The notes under the pieces were generated by a model that searched no databases, had not been told where the DNA came from, and saw nothing but the letters and a program-made list of their open reading frames with translations. 64,000 nucleotides of DNA, from positions 42,166 through 106,165 of the forward strand of contig JAWKTK010000031.1 in NCBI GenBank assembly GCA_041399205.1. Reading direction: 5' to 3'. This document shows positions 18,877-27,308 of the stretch, piece after piece (the first letter of the stretch is position 1; each line of letters begins with the position of its first letter). Made by a program: the position numbers and the translations under genes. The DNA is from JAGQOZ01 sp041399205. GTDB lineage: Bacteria > Planctomycetota > Planctomycetia > Pirellulales > Pirellulaceae.

Positions 18877-20134
18877 TTCGTCGCCCGATTCCGACAAACA
18901 ATGCTAGCCACCAGCAAGATGTCGGTTCAGGGACAGGGCGAATGGATCGAGGCCCTTGTTCGTAGGCGTTGGCGGTGAACGCCAGAATTAAATCTTGCGA
19001 ATCAAATTCCGCGTCGCCGTTCCAGTCACCTTCTGCCCACGTGGAATCCAACGCCACGTTGTTTTCATATTCGGCCGCTTGGAAAACCAACGTCAAGTCG
19101 GACGAATCAAATTGACCGTCCAGATTCGCATCGCCAAAAAACGTGTTGGCAATCTGTTCGACCCACACGCTGCGGTCTGCTGAATCGAGCGAACCGTTGC
19201 TGTCCAAGTCAAAATACGCGTCAGCCGAAACGTCTCGAATCTGCTGGCTCAGAAAATCGATGTCGGCGGCATTCACCGCACCGTTTTCGTCCATGTCACC
19301 CGGCACGGGAAACGAGTCGACAACGCGATACCCCAGATCTCGTAAGGACTGCACCGTCATGTTGCTCAGATGGGGTTCGCCAAAATCGGGATCGATTGCC
19401 GGGGACATCAAGTCTTGCGCCAAGTCTCGGCCTCGATGATCCACAATTCCCGTCAAGGGTGAAAGGGACAGCGGGTCGACAGGATTACCTTCTTCTGAAG
19501 AACTACGAAACAACTGGTTCCAATGTGCATTTGCCGAACCTGCGCCGCCCGCCAATTCCACGGGTACATAGGTTGCGTCAGGATCGTATTCTTCTCGGTA
19601 AGCAGCCAGAGCGAATTCACCGATATACCGGCCGCTGCCGTGAACGTAAACGTCGTTGATTTGCCAATAGGTACCAATTCCCAAAGCGTGCCCAACTTCG
19701 TGAGCCATGACTTCGTCTAGAAAATTGACGCCGGGCATCAAGTCAAACCCAGTGGCCATGGGCAAGATCTGAGCAGGATTAACGTAGACGTCGCCGGCTG
19801 TGGGCAAAATGTAGGTGCCGGTTGGCTGAAAAAAACCCGTGCCATTGGCGGACGCCAGTCCGGATGCTTGCGATCGAATTTCAATCGGAAAAACAACAGG
19901 CTGATCGACTCCTTGATAACCGAGGATTGTGTTTTCCCAAAGCGTTTCCGCGCTGGCAAACGCTTCTTCCAGCAGTGAAAACTGTTCAGGCGTAAACGCT
20001 GCGGGATTGGGGTAGGAGAACTGGATATCGAAGAGCGAATCGGCGTGCAACATCTTCTGCGACGCCACCATCACCAGCGTCCAGGTAACCCAACGGATCA
20101 TACGTGCCGACTTGGCCAAAACAACAAACATCAT
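18824..20134 (-). CDS. leishmanolysin-like (M8-type) zinc metalloprotease with dockerin repeats and VPEP signal
   Basis: A zinc site HEVGHALGIG is followed by a region with conserved Gly, Trp and His residues (ELAGGAGSANAHWNQLF), as in M8-like peptidases. DFGEPHLSNMTVQSLRDLGY closes the catalytic domain. Two dockerin-like Ca-binding repeats follow (GDMDENGAVNAADIDFL, GDANLDGQFDSSDLTLVF), then VPEP with a hydrophobic helix and an Arg-rich end. The start is uncertain: 20134 gives MMFVVLAK, while 20101 gives a tighter signal peptide (MIRWVTWTLVMVASQ). The tail matches the LamG protein at 15.2-16.5 kb in layout, so both are probably sorted by the same machinery. Substrate unknown. Confidence 0.75.
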   Translation of the reverse strand: MMFVVLAKSARMIRWVTWTLVMVASQKMLHADSLFDIQFSYPNPAAFTPEQFSLLEEAFASAETLWENTILGYQGVDQPVVFPIEIRSQASGLASANGTGFFQPTGTYILPTAGDVYVNPAQILPMATGFDLMPGVNFLDEVMAHEVGHALGIGTYWQINDVYVHGSGRYIGEFALAAYREEYDPDATYVPVELAGGAGSANAHWNQLFRSSSEEGNPVDPLSLSPLTGIVDHRGRDLAQDLMSPAIDPDFGEPHLSNMTVQSLRDLGYRVVDSFPVPGDMDENGAVNAADIDFLSQQIRDVSADAYFDLDSNGSLDSADRSVWVEQIANTFFGDANLDGQFDSSDLTLVFQAAEYENNVALDSTWAEGDWNGDAEFDSQDLILAFTANAYEQGPRSIRPVPEPTSCWWLALFVGIGRRTTAVRRTIRRIPAPTRQ

Positions 20135-20279
20135 GTGGACTCGGAAGTGAATTCGATTCTCTGAACGGCCTGCACCGATAACCATGCACGCTGCATTATG
20201 TCGCAGACTGAAGCCGAGTCCCAGTTTAGTCGGTTGCGGCGGATTCGGAAACGAAATGACGTGATGCGAACGAACCAGC

Positions 20280-20726
20280 CTAGCGAACTCGGATCGAAAA
20301 CCGTTCCAACAGGCCTCCGATATGTCGTTCCAATTCGTCTAGCGCCTCTTCCGGATGGCTACAATCTAGATCGTGGATGTTCCAGTATTCCACTTGATGC
20401 CGGTAAAACGGAAACTTCGATTCAACCAGTCGCCGATGTTCCGATTCCTTGACAGCCACGATATGGTTGGACGAATCAAAATCAACGGATTCGGCGGGAA
20501 TTGGAAAACGGTGTTCCAGAGGTACGGGGATTCCAAGTTCGTCCAATCGCCGCAAGGTATGGACCGAAATCGGGCCTGGGTTTTGAACGCAGATATTCAG
20601 CCCGCGCGAGACGGCTCGCCACCCTAATTGCTCGCGCTGAGCATGGTAGTTGAACAAGATTTCGGCAAACCGGCTGCGATAGTAGTTTCCGGTGCAAAGG
20701 AACAGGATCTGATTGACACAACTCAT
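20280..20726 (-). CDS. low-molecular-weight protein tyrosine phosphatase-like protein
   Basis: The P-loop CTGNYYRSRFAE near the N-terminus fits the CX5R active site of this superfamily, which includes arsenate reductases. The ATG at 20726 (MSCVNQILFLC) is preferred because the family begins within a few residues of the P-loop strand. The C-terminal DPD-type general acid motif is not obvious; HDLDCSHPEE is the nearest candidate. The cytoplasmic 148-residue size is normal. It may dephosphorylate a tyrosine kinase of polysaccharide export, but no such kinase is next to it. Confidence 0.7.
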   Translation of the reverse strand: MSCVNQILFLCTGNYYRSRFAEILFNYHAQREQLGWRAVSRGLNICVQNPGPISVHTLRRLDELGIPVPLEHRFPIPAESVDFDSSNHIVAVKESEHRRLVESKFPFYRHQVEYWNIHDLDCSHPEEALDELERHIGGLLERFSIRVR

Positions 20727-21026
20727 GGGCAAACCAAGTTCGAAAGGCATTCGCCTTGTAGAAAAACGCACTTGCCGTCAATACCGACGCCCATCGTCGG
20801 CATACGTGGCAAGATGCTATCCAGAAATTATACGCCGCCATTATGGAAAACTCCTATGCGGATTTTGGTGAAGAATCGGCAAAGTTACTGCAAAACAAGC
20901 GATCCTACGGTTGGCAGTGGCAGGGCCTGGAGGACGCCGGGCGTTGGGATTGTGACGGGATCCGAGTAAGATTCAGCTGCGGGCCAAGCATGATATAACA
21001 GGCTATTGCGGCCCCAACGCGAACGA
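20727..21026. other. 300-bp divergent intergenic region
   Basis: No coding frame with a plausible product, RNA gene or clear promoter pair was recognised. It must hold the promoters for the phosphatase gene (-) and the membrane protein gene (+). Confidence 0.5.
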
Positions 21027-22133
21027 ATGTCCGTCAAGGTCATGAAAACTCGATTCGAACGAAAGGCAGACAAAGCTTTGGCAAGACGATTTCGGCTCTG
21101 GGAAAAGAAACGAGGTGACCGTCGCACCGGCTCTAAATTGGTGGGATCCGCAGGCGAAGGGATGTTCTTCGCCACCCTTTTCCTGTTCGGCATCATTACC
21201 TTGGCGGCGCTGAATTCCAGTTCCTACGTGCAGGTGACAGAAAACGGCATGTGGAACGTTTGGGTTTGGTTGGTGGTGTTGGTACTGGGGTCGCTGATTG
21301 TCATTGGTGCCTACGGTCTGATTTATACGATTTTGCTGATTGGGACTTCGGCGGAACGGCGCGGAGCGATCGCGAAGCAGGCCAACAGTTTTGATCTGTT
21401 GGCAGACCGGCGTTCGACTCCCGAAGTTTTTCCCACGGTGCCGCGGGACGTGAATCTAACCAACAGCCCCGGCATCAAGCTCAAATTTCGGCTACCCATT
21501 ACCAAGTCACCCGGTTGGCAACTGTTGGCGACCGGCATCTTTGCGCTGGTCTGGAATGGAATGCTGGCGGCACTCAGTTCGTTAGCGTACAACAAATACG
21601 CCGCCGGCCATCCTGATTGGTATCTGGTAACGTTGGTGGTTTTGTTTTCCGGATTTGGCATTGCCGCATTGGTTTACTTGGTTCGCCTGCTGTTATTGGC
21701 CACCGCCATTGGGCCCACCAGCTTGGAAATTTCCGATCATCCGATCTATCCGGGCAAGAAATACCAAATGTACCTGACGCAAGCCGGACATTTGCACCTA
21801 AAAAACCTGACGGTTTCGCTGATTTGTTCAGAGGAAGCAACCTACCGACAAGGCACGGATACTCGGACGGAAAGCAAGCAGGTTTATTCGAAACAAGTAT
21901 TTGGTCGTACCGATTTCAAGATTGAACCTGGTGTTCCCTTCGAACACCTTTGTGAACTAGAATTCCCTCTAGGCGTAATGCATTCGTTCCAGTCGGAACA
22001 CAACGCGGTTCACTGGAAGTTAGTCGTACACGGTTCGGTAAAAAAATGGGCAGACTTCGAACGCCACTTTCCCCTGGTCGTATTTCCGCGAACCCGCAAG
22101 CGGATCGTCAGCGAAAACTCCGCGCGCCCATGA
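21027..22133 (+). CDS. four-helix membrane protein of unknown function (DUF3592-like architecture)
   Basis: I chose ATG 21027 over TTG 21006 because it gives a compact charged N-terminus. Four hydrophobic helices are visible: FFATLFLFGIITLAALNS, WVWLVVLVLGSLIVIGAYGL, WQLLATGIFALVWNGMLAAL and WYLVTLVVLFSGFGIAALVY. A soluble beta-rich C-terminal domain follows (SLEISDHPIYPGKKYQMYLT). The stop (TGA 22131-22133) overlaps ATG 22130 of the next gene, so the two are coupled and probably work together. The family resemblance is from memory and only moderate. Confidence 0.6.
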   Translation: MSVKVMKTRFERKADKALARRFRLWEKKRGDRRTGSKLVGSAGEGMFFATLFLFGIITLAALNSSSYVQVTENGMWNVWVWLVVLVLGSLIVIGAYGLIYTILLIGTSAERRGAIAKQANSFDLLADRRSTPEVFPTVPRDVNLTNSPGIKLKFRLPITKSPGWQLLATGIFALVWNGMLAALSSLAYNKYAAGHPDWYLVTLVVLFSGFGIAALVYLVRLLLLATAIGPTSLEISDHPIYPGKKYQMYLTQAGHLHLKNLTVSLICSEEATYRQGTDTRTESKQVYSKQVFGRTDFKIEPGVPFEHLCELEFPLGVMHSFQSEHNAVHWKLVVHGSVKKWADFERHFPLVVFPRTRKRIVSENSARP

Positions 22134-22516
22134 TGGAACCGCTGATCAGCATTCAAATCCAAGAATTTCGTCCTAGCTTTCGATCGGGCGAACTCTTGAC
22201 GGTGGACTATCAAATTGACGCCGTTGCCAAAGGAGACTTACAGGCAGTCGAAGCGTCTGTGCTGTGGTACACCGAAGGTAAAGGCGGCGAAGATCTGGGC
22301 ATCCACTATTTTGAGCGCCGCGTCCCCGGCGACGCAGAAGATCGAGATTTGCGAAGCTGGCGTCGCTTTCAACTCAACCTGCCTAACAGCCCCATGACGT
22401 ACGAAGGCTTCCTGCTGAAGATTCGCTGGTGTGTTCGAATCCGCGCGTTCTTGAAGCACGGTAAACAAGTTGTCAGCGAACATCCGTTTGTCTTGGGCGA
22501 AGTGGCCAACATCTAA
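22130..22516 (+). CDS. small soluble protein translationally coupled to the membrane protein
   Basis: The product has 128 residues when started at the overlapping ATG 22130. The sequence is beta-rich (IQIQEFRPSFRSGELLTVDY and VEASVLWYTEGKGGEDLG) and resembles the C-terminal domain of the preceding membrane protein, suggesting an arrestin-like or Ig-like fold shared by both. No signal peptide or catalytic motif is seen, and I do not recognise a family. A longer frame upstream is merely the antiphase of its neighbour. Confidence 0.55.
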   Translation: MMEPLISIQIQEFRPSFRSGELLTVDYQIDAVAKGDLQAVEASVLWYTEGKGGEDLGIHYFERRVPGDAEDRDLRSWRRFQLNLPNSPMTYEGFLLKIRWCVRIRAFLKHGKQVVSEHPFVLGEVANI

Positions 22517-22581
22517 AACGTCGTTAGCCAAAACTCGCCGGGGAAGTCCACCTGCATGGAGTGATTCGGCTTGCCTGATGC

Positions 22582-23619
22582 ATGTATTGTTTCTATAAGC
22601 GACGCATCCCTAGGGTAATGCGGCTATTGCTTCGCATGCGATTCGACAACTTGAACCAGATGGAAAGCCAGTTCATGCGCACTGACTACTATTTCGTCCT
22701 CTCACCATCGTATCACGGTGCGACCGTTTTAGCGGCGTTGTTAAATAATCACTCGCGAATTAGCTGCTTGGGCGATACGTTTCCGAAGCGGTCCTTTACC
22801 CAGACTTGTACGTGCCGCAAAACAGTCTGGGACTGTCCGTTTTGGTCGCAACTCTATAAGGCATTGGAGCTCCGTCGATTCGAATCAGAAGAGCGCTGGA
22901 TTCCTCGTTTTCCGCAGCTGATGGGGTCGGCATCGCATGGTGCGCTTAACCGAATGGCGAATTTGGCAATGCTGGCATATGACCAACGGCTTGCTGCGAC
23001 TGGCAATTTTTTTCGGTCGGCACGACGTAGCCACATGGAAACCTACACTCGATTTATTGATTACGTCAAACAGTCTTTTGGCTCGCCTATCTTTGTGGAC
23101 GGAAGCAAGCAACTGTTCATGCCGCTGTTCCTGCAAACGTATTTTGGGCATGTGGCCAGAATCAATATCATTCATTTAATGCGTGATCCAAGAGCGTTTG
23201 CATTCTCGAGCGTTTACAAGTCGCAAGCGTATTCGTCCGTTTCTTGCAGTGCGAAGGCCTGGCTGAAGTATCACCAAAGGGTCAAGCGATTTGGTGCAAC
23301 GCTGAACAATCAAGGCAGATACATCCAAGTTCACTACGAAGACCTCTGTGCGTCTCCTAAACACTGTCTTGACAACATCCAGTCGTTTCTTGGAGCGCGT
23401 TCGGAATGTCTGGATCGGCCTGTCGTGTCTCAGCGTAAGCATCACTTGATGGGCAACGCATCGATTTTTGACTTTGGCGGAAAGCTGAAGGCAAGTGAAA
23501 AGTTCCGCTCGGCCCTTTCTGCCACCGAACAGCAAGCTGTCAGGCGCGTGACAGACGAGTTCTATTCGGTTCAACGCACGACCGATTCGGCGAATGGCTT
23601 GCGACGCCGCGTCGCTTGA
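22582..23619 (+). CDS. sulfotransferase family protein
   Basis: The N-terminal block YYFVLSPSYHGATVLAALLN occupies the position of the PAPS 5'-phosphosulfate loop (usually GxxRSGTT-like), here in a divergent form. INIIHLMRDPRAFAFSS matches the 3'-phosphate-binding RDPR motif. A CTCRKTVWDCPFW segment with three cysteines follows the first loop, as in several bacterial sulfotransferases. The start is uncertain, since ATG 22582, 22618 and 22675 are all in frame. It precedes an O-acyltransferase pair, so it may sulfate the same surface polysaccharide; this is inference from position. Confidence 0.75.
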   Translation: MYCFYKRRIPRVMRLLLRMRFDNLNQMESQFMRTDYYFVLSPSYHGATVLAALLNNHSRISCLGDTFPKRSFTQTCTCRKTVWDCPFWSQLYKALELRRFESEERWIPRFPQLMGSASHGALNRMANLAMLAYDQRLAATGNFFRSARRSHMETYTRFIDYVKQSFGSPIFVDGSKQLFMPLFLQTYFGHVARINIIHLMRDPRAFAFSSVYKSQAYSSVSCSAKAWLKYHQRVKRFGATLNNQGRYIQVHYEDLCASPKHCLDNIQSFLGARSECLDRPVVSQRKHHLMGNASIFDFGGKLKASEKFRSALSATEQQAVRRVTDEFYSVQRTTDSANGLRRRVA

Positions 23620-23733
23620 CGCGAACGAATCAACTAGCAAACGCTGTTGACACAACAAAACGATTGAATACGATTCGCCATCGTTTTGTTCAAAGTCAGT
23701 TGCCAATTCACATCAATCCGTTGGCCGGGCCGT

Positions 23734-25182
23734 ATGGTCTTTAACTCCTTTGCATTCGTACTTTTCTTTGTCGTCGTGTGCGGCGTTTATTGGCTTCTGC
23801 CACACCGGTCGCAGAACCGAATGCTGCTAGTTGCTAGCTATGTTTTCTATGGTTTTTGGGATTGGCGGTTTCTGGGGCTGATTTTGCTTTCGACTGTGGT
23901 CGATTATGCGGCAGGACTCGGGATCGCTCGGTCGAACAACAAGGGGATAAGGCAGGTCTGGCTTTGGACTAGCATCTGCACCAACCTGGGATTGCTCGGG
24001 TTCTTCAAATACTTCGGCTTCTTTGTCGAAAATGCGTTGAAACTGTCCGCAAGTTTGGGCGTCGAGCTTGATTCTAAGCTGCCGAGTATTCTGCTTCCGG
24101 TTGGGATCAGCTTTTATACATTTCAAACCATGAGTTACACGATTGATATTTATCGCGGCAAACTGCAACCAACACGAAACATTCTAGACTTTGCGCTATT
24201 CGTGGCGTTCTTTCCACAATTGGTAGCGGGGCCTATCGAGCGAGCTTGTGTGCTGTTGCCGCAACTCATTCGTCCTCGACGCCTCAGTCGCCAGCAGTTG
24301 GAAGAAGGAAGCTGGCTCATCCTGACCGGGTTCTATTTGAAGTGCGTGTTGGCCGATAACCTAACGCCGTTCACGGAAGCCGTGTTTGGCAACCCAGAAC
24401 AAGCGACAGGCTTTTCAATCGTTGTTGGCATCTATGCGGCCGCGTTTCAAATTTACGGTGACTTCGCGGGATACTCCAGAATCGCGATTGGCGTGTCAAA
24501 ACTGTTGGGGATTGATTTGATGGCAAACTTTGATCGCCCTTATCTGGCGATCAGCCCAAGCGACTTTTGGAAGCGCTGGCATATCAGCCTTTCCACGTGG
24601 CTACGAGATTATCTTTACATTCCGCTGGGTGGAAATCGTGGCGGTAGCCTCCAAGTTTATCGCAATCTCATGATCACAATGCTGCTAGGCGGGCTCTGGC
24701 ATGGAGCGGCTTGGAATTTCATTGCGTGGGGTGGCTTCCATGGTGCGATTTTGTGCCTTTGGCGATGGTGGGAGATGAATCGAAGTCCCCGAGTGCAACG
24801 CGAAGCCTCGCGGACGGTTGCTGGAAAGTCCCGATCGGAAGGTACTGGGCGTAACGTGTCTTGGATTCGAATTCTGGCGTTTTTCCACGTATCGTGCTTT
24901 GGCTGGTTTCTGTTCTTTGTAACGGATCTGCGAGACATTCCACTGCTTGTTTCGAACTGTCTTTTCCATTGGGAATGGAACGGCCGAATTGGATTGCTGA
25001 CCATCGCTCTGTTCGCCGGTCCAGTGATCCTGGTCGAAGCGATCAGTAGCCGAGTGAACGTGGATCATTTGGTCTTAACGTTCTCACGGCCTATCAGGCT
25101 ATTCGCTTATTCGAGCTTGACCATGGCAATTTGTCTTTGCGGGGCTGTGAACCAGAATGAGTTCATCTATTTCCAATTCTGA
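23734..25182 (+). CDS. MBOAT O-acyltransferase (AlgI-like)
   Basis: This multi-pass membrane protein of 482 residues starts at MVFNSFAFVLFF. LPVGISFYTFQTMSYTIDIY and the region FWKRWHISLSTWLRDYLYIP are characteristic MBOAT blocks. GLWHGAAWNFIAWGGFHG carries the conserved catalytic histidine. Such proteins move acetyl groups from the cytoplasm onto polysaccharides outside, as in alginate O-acetylation. The 3' end overlaps the next gene by 26 bases; that gene encodes the expected SGNH-type partner. The first 16 residues of the longest frame are not membrane-like, so the later ATG was taken. Confidence 0.88.
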   Translation: MVFNSFAFVLFFVVVCGVYWLLPHRSQNRMLLVASYVFYGFWDWRFLGLILLSTVVDYAAGLGIARSNNKGIRQVWLWTSICTNLGLLGFFKYFGFFVENALKLSASLGVELDSKLPSILLPVGISFYTFQTMSYTIDIYRGKLQPTRNILDFALFVAFFPQLVAGPIERACVLLPQLIRPRRLSRQQLEEGSWLILTGFYLKCVLADNLTPFTEAVFGNPEQATGFSIVVGIYAAAFQIYGDFAGYSRIAIGVSKLLGIDLMANFDRPYLAISPSDFWKRWHISLSTWLRDYLYIPLGGNRGGSLQVYRNLMITMLLGGLWHGAAWNFIAWGGFHGAILCLWRWWEMNRSPRVQREASRTVAGKSRSEGTGRNVSWIRILAFFHVSCFGWFLFFVTDLRDIPLLVSNCLFHWEWNGRIGLLTIALFAGPVILVEAISSRVNVDHLVLTFSRPIRLFAYSSLTMAICLCGAVNQNEFIYFQF

Positions 25183-26140
25183 AGGTGATGTCATCTGTCT
25201 CAAGGATTACATCCCCAACGTTCTGGTGTTTGCGGCGACCGTCATGTTGTCATTTGTTGTGCACACTGGCGTCATTAACGTGTTTCGACACGACGTTCCG
25301 CCAGCGACCGTGGACAAAAGCATTGGGTTTTCTACGGACGCAAACGTCTTGGCCGTTGGTGGATCACATACCATGTGCGCCATGCTACCCGAATTGTTTG
25401 AAAACAAACTGATCAATGCTAGTCATACGACAAACGACTACACGATGATCGAGCATACGGTGCGTCATTTTTTCAAACGCTCAGGCGGTATTGGAACTGT
25501 GATTCTGGAGCTTGACCCCGTCTTGCTGGCGATGGACGTTCTGGATTGCACTTCTGGAGGCGATGCTTTTCGCGAACTGGGCGTCGAGAGCGAACTGTCG
25601 ACGTCGCTTCGAACAAAACGGTGGATACATCGGCAACCGCTATTTTCAAAGCCCAAATTGGTCCCGGTCGATTTGGTCGCGCTTCGCGAACGCAATATGC
25701 AATGGAACTTGGAAACGAAGCTGGCCAACATCGGACCGCTCCGACAAGATGCCATTGCGAATGGCGAAGTGCTTAAATCGAACAGTGTGGATCGAGCTGT
25801 TTACCACCAACGATTTTGGGAGAAGTATGCTAACAAACGCCAGACAAATCATGATGCATTGCTACGGACGATCCGGTTTCTACACCAAAACGAAGTGAAT
25901 ATCGTGCTGTTGCTTCCGCCCGTTCATGCGGATTATTTGTCTCGTCGTAGCGAATCATCGCAGCAGTGGGTCGAACATGCCATCAAAGAGATTCGTTCCA
26001 TCTGCGGCGTACGAATAGGGGACTTTCGAAGTCCCGACTGGCCGGAATGGCAGACGCACTGCTTTCATGACGCCGACCATGTCAGTGTGGCCGGCGCCAG
26101 GATTCTTTCGCAACGGATCAGTCTACTAAAGGCATTTTGA
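25157..26140 (+). CDS. SGNH-like partner of the MBOAT acyltransferase
   Basis: The 327-residue protein has one N-terminal membrane helix (NVLVFAATVMLSFVVHTGVI) and a periplasmic domain. AVGGSHTMCAMLPELF resembles the GDS-type serine block, and DADHVSVAGARILSQRI supplies the Asp-x-x-His pair near the C-terminus of SGNH hydrolases. In AlgX/AlgJ-like systems such a protein accepts acetyl from the MBOAT and transfers it to the sugar. The 26-base overlap with the MBOAT gene supports a joint role. The oxyanion Asn block is not obvious, so catalysis is inferred. Confidence 0.72.
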   Translation: MSSSISNSEGDVICLKDYIPNVLVFAATVMLSFVVHTGVINVFRHDVPPATVDKSIGFSTDANVLAVGGSHTMCAMLPELFENKLINASHTTNDYTMIEHTVRHFFKRSGGIGTVILELDPVLLAMDVLDCTSGGDAFRELGVESELSTSLRTKRWIHRQPLFSKPKLVPVDLVALRERNMQWNLETKLANIGPLRQDAIANGEVLKSNSVDRAVYHQRFWEKYANKRQTNHDALLRTIRFLHQNEVNIVLLLPPVHADYLSRRSESSQQWVEHAIKEIRSICGVRIGDFRSPDWPEWQTHCFHDADHVSVAGARILSQRISLLKAF

Positions 26141-26409
26141 AACGAGGCCGACGGAACCAATGTGCGTTAACCGTCGATTCTGAATGGAGCGATGTCCGAT
26201 ATGAAGTGCCCGCCAAAAACTAGACCACGGAATAAGTTACACCGTGCCACTGATAGCACGAACGCCGCCGTTTAGTAGCAATGCTCCCGGCATGGAATTG
26301 TGGAATTGGTAATCCGTATGGATTCATCTTGACCCGTTGACGGAATTCGCGGACAACCGCGCAATATCCATCTGTTGGCAAACGCTGTATTTTGCATGGA
26401 AGGTCTCCA

Positions 26410-27306
26410 ATGCCTGTCACTCCCAACATCGTTCGCGCTTTGTTCATTGTGGTCTGCATGCTGCCGACGGTCAGCCGAGGCCAGATGGTGACGTTTCACA
26501 AACGGGCGACACAAGTTGGCGATGTTTCCAAGCAGTTGCTAACTTGCGACCTGGCGTTGGAAATGAAGCTGTCTCAAGGTGGACAAGTCATTGACGCTCG
26601 TCAACAAGATATTCAACGGCGTCAAGAACGGCGACTAACGATCGAATCCATTGCCCAAAACACACCGACAAGCGCGGTCATTTCGTACGTTGATTCGTCC
26701 ATCGAATTGAAACAAGCCGGACAAGACCCCTTCTTGGAAAAACAACCGGTAACGGGAAAATCGTATCGAATTATTCGACAGGGCGAGACGCTGATTATCA
26801 AAGACATGCAAGGACAAACGCCGCCAGCAGAAGAATTGGAAATCATCAAAGGGAATCTAGACACGTTTGGATTGCCCAATCCGATTGCCAACTTTTTTGA
26901 CGGCAAACAATTAAAGGTGGGTGATACTGTTTCGCTGCCGACCGAACTGGCTCGAGAATTACTCGGGTTCAGCGATTCCGTGGGCGACGTCACTGACCTG
27001 GCCATGCGGCTTGTTCGAATTAGAAAAGTAGGCGACCGTGATTGTGCGGAGTTCGCTACAAAACTAGTCGCCAAATCCGCACAAGGCGGCGATGTCCAAA
27101 TCGAACTCAGCGGTTCAATTGTGCTAGAAATTGAAACGTGTCGAACCGTAGCCGTAAAACTCGGCGGGCCTGTGGAAGTAAATGAAGTGCATGGCCCCCA
27201 AGGCGCCGAATTCAACGTCAATAGTTCCGGCAAACTTGCGGTTTCCGTCCGAGCAGCCTACGGTGAAACCGCCGCCATGGCCGCTCGTCAAACCACCACC
27301 AAGTAA
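26410..27306 (+). CDS. secreted protein of unknown function
   Basis: ATG 26410 is preceded by ggaagg and gives a signal peptide ending VSRGQ (NIVRALFIVVCMLPT). The mature part, about 275 residues, is rich in beta strands and has the phrase QLKVGDTVSLPTELARELLG. I recognise no domain. A broadly similar layout (signal peptide, beta-rich body, a short VGKQW/VGDTV-type turn) is seen in the truncated gene at the end of the window. The stop lies two bases from the convergent M13 peptidase stop, leaving no room for a separate terminator. Confidence 0.6.
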   Translation: MPVTPNIVRALFIVVCMLPTVSRGQMVTFHKRATQVGDVSKQLLTCDLALEMKLSQGGQVIDARQQDIQRRQERRLTIESIAQNTPTSAVISYVDSSIELKQAGQDPFLEKQPVTGKSYRIIRQGETLIIKDMQGQTPPAEELEIIKGNLDTFGLPNPIANFFDGKQLKVGDTVSLPTELARELLGFSDSVGDVTDLAMRLVRIRKVGDRDCAEFATKLVAKSAQGGDVQIELSGSIVLEIETCRTVAVKLGGPVEVNEVHGPQGAEFNVNSSGKLAVSVRAAYGETAAMAARQTTTK

Positions 27307-27308
27307 CG

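Noticed and set aside
26141..26409. Promoter at TTGACG near 26337 with an adjoining cgcgg/ccgcg hairpin
   Set aside because: No acceptable -10 at the right spacing; left uncalled.
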